From Nitrospira sp. (lineage in GTDB: Bacteria > Nitrospirota > Nitrospiria > Nitrospirales > Nitrospiraceae): a stretch of 11,888 nt of DNA. The stretch spans positions 1 through 11,888 of the forward strand of contig JABMDG010000349.1 in the NCBI GenBank assembly GCA_015904045.1, read 5' to 3'. The notes beneath the pieces are model-generated. The model was not told the origin of the DNA. It searched no databases and saw nothing but the letters and a program-made list of their open reading frames with translations. The translations under genes were made by a program, and so were the position numbers. How positions within the stretch are numbered: position 1 is the first letter of the stretch; each line of letters starts with the position of its first letter. Positions 6,696 through 11,888 of this stretch are shown here, in pieces.

Positions 6696-7646
6696 CTACA
6701 TCTTGAGCGTAAACCAGGTGGAAAGCGACTTCATCCCGTTGCGCTCGATGTTGCCACCGTCCCATACGGCAAACGCGATCGGAATAGACGCACCCGCCTT
6801 GAATTGCGTGTCGTTGGCATCGCCGTTTTCCAGTGTCCGCTTCACGACCACGCGCCAGGTTGGGCCCGAATAGGCTCCGCCCTTTACGGCTCCAGACGGC
6901 TCCCAGACACCATTCCCGATCACATCCTGATGCGCCTGGGTGGTCAGCGTGCTGAAGCCGTTGGCGTTCAGATCTTCCACCGAACTTACCCGTAGCGTCG
7001 GATCGGACATGATATTCCCGGACCAAATGCCGGGATTGAAGGGTCCCAGGCTCCGGCCGATCCGGTCAGGATAGGTCACACCACCAGCCGGTTCTTCATA
7101 GTAGTAATCCCAGAAGATGCCAGGATATTGATCGTCCACGTCCCAGATTCCTGCGCTGTCCTTCCCGATGTCCTTTTGCCATTCCGCATTCCACCGCCAG
7201 ATGTTGGTGGTGCCTCCAGACTGCCCCATGCACTGGAACGGGGGCGCGCCGGAGAGGTTGACCGGGAACATCACGGCGACCTGGTCCCGGAAGTCCTGCG
7301 GGCCGATCGTCGTATCATTCTTGGTCTGGTCGATCCACTCCAGACGCAATCCGATTTCCTTGCCGTTCGTCATGGCCTTCACGAACACCGACTGCACCGA
7401 GATGTTCGGATGCATCGGGGTGGTGATTAGCTGGCCGCTCAGCGGCACCACGACGCCCGGCACGCTCTCCCACACCGGGTTGGCCCCGTCCATCGGGATC
7501 GGGCCCTTAACCGCCTTGGCCGGGATTGTGACCGGCTGGCTGACAGCCAGCGGCACCTGCCCCACGGTCAGCATCGCGCCGACTGCCAGGACAGAGAGCA
7601 GAATGGCAAACACCAATCCTTTATTGGTCGTCTGCATTACGCGCAT
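6696..7646 (-). CDS. NxrC-like haem-b gamma subunit, exported
   Basis: The protein (316 residues from the chosen start) belongs to the haem-b domain family of ethylbenzene dehydrogenase gamma, which includes the putative gamma subunit NxrC of Nitrospira nitrite oxidoreductase. Counting from ATG 7655, residues 12-40 are a hydrophobic Sec-type signal or anchor after a basic start. Family blocks follow: PLSGQ (71-75), LRLEWIDQTKND (103-114), QCMGQ (141-145), NIWRW (151-155), SSVEDLNANGFSTLTT (224-239) and FAVWDGGNIERNGMKS (295-310). Met143 and Lys309 are the candidate haem ligands by analogy to the Met/Lys pair of ethylbenzene dehydrogenase. Such subunits pass electrons between the iron-sulfur beta subunit and a cytochrome. 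Start 7646 is chosen because AGGAGG (7657-7662) is ten bases ahead of it but only one base ahead of ATG 7655. It follows the TorD-like gene and ends before a strong terminator. The true enzyme partner is not in the window. Confidence 0.87.
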   Translation of the reverse strand: MRVMQTTNKGLVFAILLSVLAVGAMLTVGQVPLAVSQPVTIPAKAVKGPIPMDGANPVWESVPGVVVPLSGQLITTPMHPNISVQSVFVKAMTNGKEIGLRLEWIDQTKNDTTIGPQDFRDQVAVMFPVNLSGAPPFQCMGQSGGTTNIWRWNAEWQKDIGKDSAGIWDVDDQYPGIFWDYYYEEPAGGVTYPDRIGRSLGPFNPGIWSGNIMSDPTLRVSSVEDLNANGFSTLTTQAHQDVIGNGVWEPSGAVKGGAYSGPTWRVVVKRTLENGDANDTQFKAGASIPIAFAVWDGGNIERNGMKSLSTWFTLKM

Positions 7647-7656
7647 ATTACTCATC

Positions 7657-7662
7657 CCTCCT
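7657..7662 (-). promoter_or_regulatory. Ribosome binding site that decides the NxrC-like start
   Basis: A perfect AGGAGG on the minus strand lies one base before ATG 7655, too close, and ten bases before the in-frame ATG 7646, which is workable. The shorter product loses only three residues. Confidence 0.6.
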
Positions 7663-7722
7663 CTCTAAACAAACGTTGCAGGCCTTGAATCCAATGCTTG
7701 TCTCATCCGGGACGGACGGCGC

Positions 7723-8694
7723 TTAGGCGGTCCCGACCGGCCCCTTCTCTTCCTTGTCCTTGCCCTTCTCCTTCGCATCCATAAAAGACTGGGCGCCCAC
7801 CTCGTTCAACAGCAAGCTCAATTCGTTCCCTTGGTCCTGCGCACCACACTCATAGGTCTGACCTTCGGGCGCATTGAAGGTCGCCGGCCGATAATCGGTT
7901 TCGGTATAGGGCTGGGGGGCAACGCCCAAGTAGGCCGCCTCGAACTCCATCCACTCTGCCGTCATATCGGCCACCAGTTTGAAGAGACCGGAATCCGCTT
8001 TCTTGGCCAACATCCGGCAAAACAGCGGCACCCAACGGCCGATGTGATTTTTGACGAATTTCTTTTGGGCATCCACGACAATCTGCGTCTTGTCCGCACC
8101 GTCGTGGCACCGCGAGAAGGACTCTTTATACGCGAGAAAATGCATGAACTCGAATTCGACGCTGAGATGATCCAATCGCTCGTGAATGTCTTTGGAGAGC
8201 TCCACGCCGAACGCCTTGTAGAAGCCGGCGATATCGCCCATTACATGCGACTGGGCGAACACGTGATCGTTGCCGAACAACGTTTCGTAGGGCGGACAAT
8301 CGAGGGTGATGACGTTGCTGAACACACGGCGATGTTCCGACTGCAAGTCACTGAGTTGCCAATTGGAACATTCGGAGGCAACCAGCACTTCGGCAAGATC
8401 CACAAGTTTCCTGAGCGCATCCAGCTTCTGCGCTGCGCGTTCTCCCCCCTGGCCGTCCAGCATCGTCTTCAACGTATCCAGCGCCGCGCGACCATCCTCG
8501 ACGAATTCGCCCGACCTGAGGTAATCGAGAAACTCCTCGTCTTCGGGATACAGGAGGCTCCAGGAAATCAGCAAATAGAGTTTGCTGCGGTTGAGAGCCC
8601 GTTCGACCGCGGGGGAATCTTTCAAGGCGGTAGGAACCGGTATGACGGCAGCGGGGGCTGCCACAGCGTTCGGCACCGGCTGGTTACTGGCCAT
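7723..8694 (-). CDS. TorD/NarJ-family molybdoenzyme chaperone
   Basis: Chaperones of the TorD/DmsD/NarJ family bind the apo catalytic subunit of molybdopterin enzymes, hold it until cofactor is inserted and check its Tat export. Family marks are visible (numbering from GTG 8697): an N-terminal helix RSKLYLLISWSLLYPEDEEF (37-56), SEHRRVFSN (120-128), CPPYETLFG (134-142), a helix near GFYKAFGVE (158-166), and RLDHLSVEFEFMHFLAYKE (174-192). The chain is about 323 residues against the usual 180-230. The extra length is a Pro/Ala-rich start (1-30) and a C-terminal extension from about 255 ending in a Lys/Glu-rich tail. ATG 8694 is chosen over GTG 8697 because GAGGA (8702-8706) lies seven bases ahead. 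It precedes the NxrC-like gene by about 75 bases. The client molybdoenzyme is not in the window. It is cytoplasmic by family. Confidence 0.88.
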   Translation of the reverse strand: MASNQPVPNAVAAPAAVIPVPTALKDSPAVERALNRSKLYLLISWSLLYPEDEEFLDYLRSGEFVEDGRAALDTLKTMLDGQGGERAAQKLDALRKLVDLAEVLVASECSNWQLSDLQSEHRRVFSNVITLDCPPYETLFGNDHVFAQSHVMGDIAGFYKAFGVELSKDIHERLDHLSVEFEFMHFLAYKESFSRCHDGADKTQIVVDAQKKFVKNHIGRWVPLFCRMLAKKADSGLFKLVADMTAEWMEFEAAYLGVAPQPYTETDYRPATFNAPEGQTYECGAQDQGNELSLLLNEVGAQSFMDAKEKGKDKEEKGPVGTA

Positions 8695-8796
8695 CACATA
8701 ATCCTCGGCATGCCACGCCCGGTGAAACTTTGCCGCCCCGGCTGAACCCAGGGGATGTCCTTTGACAAGCCCTTCCCGTCCAGAGAAGCACTGGTA

Positions 8797-8825
8797 TGTA
8801 TATGAAATGACTCAGGCGAAGTCAA
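8797..8825 (-). promoter_or_regulatory. Sigma70-type promoter of the chaperone-NxrC-like unit
   Basis: TTGACT (8825-8820), a 17-base spacer and TATACA (8802-8797) on the minus strand; both boxes match the consensus 5/6 and the spacing is ideal. Transcription would begin near 8790 and leave a leader of about 95 bases. This lets the chaperone and NxrC-like protein be made apart from the two genes upstream. Confidence 0.65.
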
Positions 8826-8892
8826 GGGTGAACTGCACCCCCGATCGGGCCTTGGGTCTGTATCGTTCATGGGCTGCCCTACGAGGCCCCCT

Positions 8893-9498
8893 TCAAGCAA
8901 TCCGCGCCGGCTGGACACGAATCGCCACGTGATCGTTCACGGTCTTGCACACAAGCTCGCAGATTCCGCACCCCACGCACGTTTCCGCCACAACCGTCAA
9001 CTGCATCAACTCAAAATCCATCGCAAGCGCATGCATCGGGCATTTCGAGACACAGGCATGGCAGCCTTGTCCTGCTGTGCAGAGCCGGTGGGATATGACC
9101 GCCGTTCCCATCCGCACATCAGTCACACCGCCGACCGGCTCTAAAGCCCCTGTCGCACAGGATGCGATACAGGGTAAGTCCTCGCACAGCAGGCAGGGCG
9201 ATCGGTCGGCGAAGATCACCGGTGTCCCGTCCTGTTCATGGAGGCGAATCGCACCCGGTGGACAGGCTTTGACGCAATCGCCGCATATCGTGCACCGCTC
9301 CAGGAAGACCGACTCCGCGACGGCACCGGGCGGGCGCAACCAATCAACGCGGACCGGCGGCGGGGCCGGTGATTGAACCGCATCGGCTTCTTTGGAAAAC
9401 TCGAGCGCGGCCTTCGCCATCGAGCGGGCAGAATCCGTGATGAACTGGCGCCGGCCGTATGAGGGATCAGTCGCCATGGGAATACCAGAATCCGTCAT
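8893..9498 (-). CDS. NapG/MauM-like ferredoxin with four [4Fe-4S] clusters
   Basis: The 201-residue protein has four cysteine sets for [4Fe-4S] clusters: Cys69/72/75/79, Cys102/105/110/114, Cys140/146/149/153 and Cys174/177/180/184. The lead-in LRPPGAVAESVFLERC (54-69) is the NapG/MauM signature; NapG passes electrons from quinol to periplasmic nitrate reductase. NapG is exported by Tat. Here GRRQF (15-19) resembles the twin-arginine motif, but what follows (ITDSARSMAKAALEFSKEAD) has no real hydrophobic core, so export is doubtful and the protein may work in the cytoplasm. The start is uncertain: ATG 9498 is the furthest upstream (a stop lies two codons before it), ATG 9477 is next, and neither has a ribosome site. 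The repeat at 9493-9562 covers the first ATG. It follows the HEXXH gene by 94 bases. A NapF-like role in maturation is the main alternative. Confidence 0.85.
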   Translation of the reverse strand: MTDSGIPMATDPSYGRRQFITDSARSMAKAALEFSKEADAVQSPAPPPVRVDWLRPPGAVAESVFLERCTICGDCVKACPPGAIRLHEQDGTPVIFADRSPCLLCEDLPCIASCATGALEPVGGVTDVRMGTAVISHRLCTAGQGCHACVSKCPMHALAMDFELMQLTVVAETCVGCGICELVCKTVNDHVAIRVQPARIA

Positions 9499-9562
9499 TC
9501 GTCATACGTCAAACGTAAGACTCATAGCACACGTCTTGTCGAATGACGGTTGACGATTGACG
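9493..9562. repeat. Inverted pair of heptamer triplets
   Basis: CGTCANN occurs three times head to tail (9493-9499, 9500-9506, 9507-9513). Twenty-eight bases later its reverse complement NNTGACG occurs three times head to tail (9542-9548, 9549-9555, 9556-9562). The arms can pair as an imperfect hairpin. It fills the gap between the HEXXH gene and the ferredoxin gene and overlaps the first possible ferredoxin start codon. It may be a protein-binding array or a small mobile repeat. Confidence 0.65.
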
Positions 9563-9592
9563 CTCAACGTCGTGCTGCTCATCAGTCTACGC

Positions 9593-10591
9593 CTACATGA
9601 CGCCATCGGCACGCAGCTTATACACCTCCACACACCGGTCGCAGGCGCCGAACTCCACATCCCATCCCGGATGATTCTCGCGGATAAAATCGAGCACGTA
9701 GGGTTCGATCTTGTTCACCATATCTTCGACCCAGGAATAGGTAGGGAAGCGGCACAGCGGGCAGGGAAAACCCGGCATGAGCATGATCTTGTTTTCGCTC
9801 TCCGGCACCTCGCCGCCCTCGACATCGACGGCACGATCCAGCACACGGAGCGTGTCGGTCGCCATTTCAATCAACTCCGAATGGGTGAAATACGACGTCT
9901 GCCAGAGGCCCTCGAATACCGATTTCAATTGGAGCGGTGGGATCTTGCGATACCAGGAGCGGAATTCCTTGAACCGGGCCTCTTTGCTCAACATCGGCTC
10001 TTGACCGATGGCCACCAACCGGCTGTCCACACTCAAGCTCCAGAGCACCCGGTAGCGCTGTAAAATCAGCGTTTCTTCGCCGGGATTCTGCCCCACTTTC
10101 GTATCCGGATCGTACCCGAACAACGGATCGATCATGTCGGAGATGTGCATCAGCTCATGGCGGCAATAGCGGGTCAGCGCCGGGTCGTAGAACCGTCTCG
10201 GAATCAGCTTGATCCCGACTCCTTTCATCCCCTTGTCCTCGAAAGCGCGCGCCAAATCTTTTTCGACCGACCCCCACTTGCGCAGAATATCGACCCCTTC
10301 CTGATCTTCCTTCAGCACACCTTTGACCAGCACGATCCCGACCTTTTCCTTCAGCAGCGGATACTCATTGAACGAATCGCGGATGATGTCCGAGAACCCC
10401 CAGATGCCGAAGAGATATTGATATAGCTTTTTGAATTCCCCTTCCCGGTCTTCGAGCATGAATTTCTCGTAGATCGGGTCGGCGTGTTCATGAAACTCCT
10501 TGTAATAGGTGGGATCTCCCTCCCGCTCCGTTTTGTCGATGAAGGAGTCGATGACTTCCTGAAGCAATGCCGGCTGAAACCTGATTTCCAT
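9593..10591 (-). CDS. HEXXH-motif protein with four C-terminal cysteines, unknown family
   Basis: I do not recognise this 332-residue family. It is soluble, rich in charged residues, and has no signal peptide or membrane segment. The striking feature is YCRHELMHISDMIDP (142-156) with HELMH at 145-149, the zinc-binding and catalytic pattern of many metallopeptidases; a third ligand (for example Asp152, Asp155 or a downstream Glu such as Glu172/Glu173) cannot be fixed by eye. Near the C-terminus, CPLC (277-280) and CDRC (317-320) could bind a second zinc or a metal cluster. Residues 1-130 look alpha-helical. GAGGAG lies four to five bases before the ATG at 10591, so the start is firm. It leads the unit that goes on to the ferredoxin, chaperone and NxrC-like genes, so a role in maturing or guarding a metalloenzyme is possible. 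HEXXH can occur by chance, so peptidase activity is unproven. Confidence 0.8.
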   Translation of the reverse strand: MEIRFQPALLQEVIDSFIDKTEREGDPTYYKEFHEHADPIYEKFMLEDREGEFKKLYQYLFGIWGFSDIIRDSFNEYPLLKEKVGIVLVKGVLKEDQEGVDILRKWGSVEKDLARAFEDKGMKGVGIKLIPRRFYDPALTRYCRHELMHISDMIDPLFGYDPDTKVGQNPGEETLILQRYRVLWSLSVDSRLVAIGQEPMLSKEARFKEFRSWYRKIPPLQLKSVFEGLWQTSYFTHSELIEMATDTLRVLDRAVDVEGGEVPESENKIMLMPGFPCPLCRFPTYSWVEDMVNKIEPYVLDFIRENHPGWDVEFGACDRCVEVYKLRADGVM

Positions 10592-10624
10592 GAAGCTCCT
10601 CGATCAATAGGAGTGACGACCGGT

Positions 10625-10717
10625 GGGGACCGCCCCGAGACGAACCGGCGATCTGGCTGCAGCGTGACGTTTCGACGCTGCCTTTGAATGTGAATAGGCT
10701 CAGCGTCAACCCTGAGC
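10625..10717 (-). promoter_or_regulatory. Leader hairpins before the HEXXH gene
   Basis: Three short inverted repeats lie between the predicted start site and the gene: GCTCAG/CTGAGC (10698-10703 and 10712-10717), GCAGCGT/ACGCTGC (10659-10665 and 10675-10681) and GGGG/CCCC (10625-10628 and 10633-10636). No T-run follows any of them on the minus strand, so they are not plain terminators. They may be RNA hairpins or operator dyads; no known riboswitch was recognised. Confidence 0.3.
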
Positions 10718-10750
10718 ACACCCCTTCTCACCAATGAGGCGGTCGAAGGG

Positions 10751-10780
10751 TTGACTTGCCCGCCGGGCATCTCTTACGAT
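10751..10780 (+). promoter_or_regulatory. Candidate promoter of the WD40 gene
   Basis: TTGACT (10751-10756), an 18-base spacer and TACGAT (10775-10780) on the plus strand match the consensus 5/6 and 4/6. Transcription would begin near 10787, about 64 bases before the ATG at 10851. Confidence 0.4.
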
Positions 10781-10797
10781 CCTGCAGGCGTCGGGAA

Positions 10798-10827
10798 ATT
10801 ATACCGGCCCTGCCGATTTGCAATCAA
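10798..10827 (-). promoter_or_regulatory. Candidate promoter of the HEXXH-ferredoxin unit
   Basis: TTGATT (10827-10822), an 18-base spacer and a perfect TATAAT (10803-10798) on the minus strand. Transcription would begin near 10791 and leave a leader of about 200 bases. It faces the plus-strand candidate, with the two predicted start sites almost touching. Confidence 0.5.
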
Positions 10828-10850
10828 GGACCTGGAATACTGGACTCTGC

Positions 10851-11888
10851 ATGAGCGAACACACGATGATGCCGCCCCTGTCGGACACACTGCCCGGATC
10901 GTCGGCCGGTGCGGTGCCGCCTGCCCCGATCGACTTCCTGGACCATTGGAGCCGCGACTGCCGTGAAGTCCGCACCTTCCGTGGACATTCCCACGGCATC
11001 TGGGCCGTCGCGTTCTCACCCGACGGGTTGACCCTCGCCAGCGGCGGCGCCGAACGCCTTGTCCGCATGTGGGACATTGAAACCGGACGTCTCTTGAGAT
11101 CCCTGCGCGGCCATACCAACGATATTCGCGCCATCGTGTTCACGCCGGATGGGCAAACCCTCGCCACCGGCAGCGAAGACCGCACCATCCGGTTGTGGAA
11201 CGGCAGGACCGGCGAGCCGATGAAGTTGCTCTTCACGCGGTACGATCACAATGTGTGCAGTCTGTCGTTGTCGCCCGATGGATTGATGCTCGCGCGCGGC
11301 AGCCACAACAAAGACATCAAGATCTGGGAGGTCACCACCGGCACCGAGCTGATGACACTGCTCGGCAAGGACGAATACGACCACCATTGGTCCGTCTGCG
11401 TCGCATTTTCACCGGACGGCATCCATCTGGCCAGCGGGACCGACATCGGCAAAATCAAGATTTGGGAAGTGCTGCCGAGCGGGGAAGAAAAGATGCTCCA
11501 CGACGGGCACTGGCGGCGGGGCGTCGAGGATTCCACCGAAACGCGCGGCTACTTCATCGAAGACGACGGTGGATTCCAAAAGCCAATGGACTACTGGATC
11601 GGCGCCATGACATTCACTCCAGACGCCAAGACACTGATCACCGGCAGCCGTGATAAGACCATCAAGCTCTTTGAGATGCCGACGGTGGTCGAGAAGAAAA
11701 CGTTGACCGGTCACAAGGGCTGGGTCCGTAATCTTGTCGTCTCCCCGGACGGAAAAACCTTAATGGCCTATGATTGCGGCATAGACTACGGCAGGCTGGT
11801 TTATTTCGCCCGCATGGATCGGTGTCCTCCGGTGGTGGTAGAGCTGGCGATCGCCAAAGCTTACACGGCCGCCGTGGCGCTGATGGAC
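10851..11888 (+). CDS. WD40-repeat protein (partial, C-terminal end off window)
   Basis: From ATG 10851 the frame stays open to the window edge (346 codons). After a Pro/Ser-rich N-terminus (1-35) come WD40 repeats at about 40-76, 82-117, 127-160, 170-207, 246-275 and 284-310. They show the usual GH dipeptide (GHSHGIW, GHTNDIR, GHKGWVR), the F-S/T-P-D-G turn, and a closing W-D/N/E or its variant LFE. The blades form a beta-propeller that binds partner proteins; no enzyme domain is fused in the visible part. An acidic and charged insertion (208-245) separates blades four and five. The last residues (326-346) are hydrophobic and no longer WD40-like, hinting at another segment beyond the edge. 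GGA six bases before the ATG is a weak ribosome site. It is divergent from the HEXXH gene and may share regulation. The partner is unknown. Confidence 0.88.
   Translation, partial: MSEHTMMPPLSDTLPGSSAGAVPPAPIDFLDHWSRDCREVRTFRGHSHGIWAVAFSPDGLTLASGGAERLVRMWDIETGRLLRSLRGHTNDIRAIVFTPDGQTLATGSEDRTIRLWNGRTGEPMKLLFTRYDHNVCSLSLSPDGLMLARGSHNKDIKIWEVTTGTELMTLLGKDEYDHHWSVCVAFSPDGIHLASGTDIGKIKIWEVLPSGEEKMLHDGHWRRGVEDSTETRGYFIEDDGGFQKPMDYWIGAMTFTPDAKTLITGSRDKTIKLFEMPTVVEKKTLTGHKGWVRNLVVSPDGKTLMAYDCGIDYGRLVYFARMDRCPPVVVELAIAKAYTAAVALMD

Noticed and set aside
7831..8745. 304-codon open frame on the plus strand opposite the TorD-like gene
   Set aside because: The minus-strand product carries the chaperone motifs; the plus-strand product looks like an antisense shadow without recognisable domains.
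1..11888. CRISPR array, tRNA, rRNA, insertion sequence or prophage genes
   Set aside because: No regularly spaced direct repeats, tRNA cloverleaf, rRNA segment, transposase or phage gene was seen on either strand.

Overview
The window is high-GC, gene-dense bacterial DNA. It most resembles the genus Nitrospira (nitrite oxidisers and comammox; phylum Nitrospirota). This is inferred from two haem-b proteins of the ethylbenzene-dehydrogenase / nitrite-oxidoreductase gamma-subunit (NxrC) type, a TorD/NarJ-type chaperone, a NapG-like four-cluster ferredoxin and a long imperfect palindromic intergenic repeat. No rRNA or marker gene is present, so the genus is not proven. Almost everything is on the minus strand; only the WD40 gene at the right end is on the plus strand. 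Both ends cut through a gene.

Left block (1-4520, minus, read right to left). A clear sigma70-type promoter (4491-4520) precedes a polytopic membrane protein (4467-3346). After it come a TPR protein (3320-2505), a TatA-type twin-arginine translocase subunit (2480-2202) and a six-repeat NHL propeller protein (2200-911), with gaps of 25, 24 and 1 nt. After 92 nt follows an NxrC-like protein (818 to beyond the left edge). The tight spacing suggests one operon.

Middle (4572-6655). A ~126-bp imperfect palindrome sits one base from the end of a radical-SAM / B12-binding-like enzyme gene (6478-4697). That gene has its own candidate promoters and an unusual CX4CX2C cluster motif. A strong rho-independent terminator (6601-6655) closes the next transcription unit.

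Right block (6696-10803, minus). In reading order it encodes an unrecognised HEXXH-containing protein with four C-terminal cysteines (10591-9593), a NapG/MauM-like ferredoxin with sixteen cluster cysteines (9498-8893), a TorD-family chaperone (8694-7723) and a second NxrC-like protein (7646-6696). There is a near-consensus internal promoter in front of the chaperone. A divergent WD40 protein (10851 to beyond the right edge) shares the regulatory region.

Taken together the genes look like accessory parts for an exported molybdo-enzyme of the DMSO-reductase superfamily: gamma-like haem subunits, a chaperone, a ferredoxin and a Tat pore component. No catalytic alpha or beta subunit lies in the window. 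The joint role is inference; the family assignments of the gamma-like proteins, TatA, TorD, radical SAM, ferredoxin, TPR, NHL and WD40 proteins rest on motifs visible in the translations.
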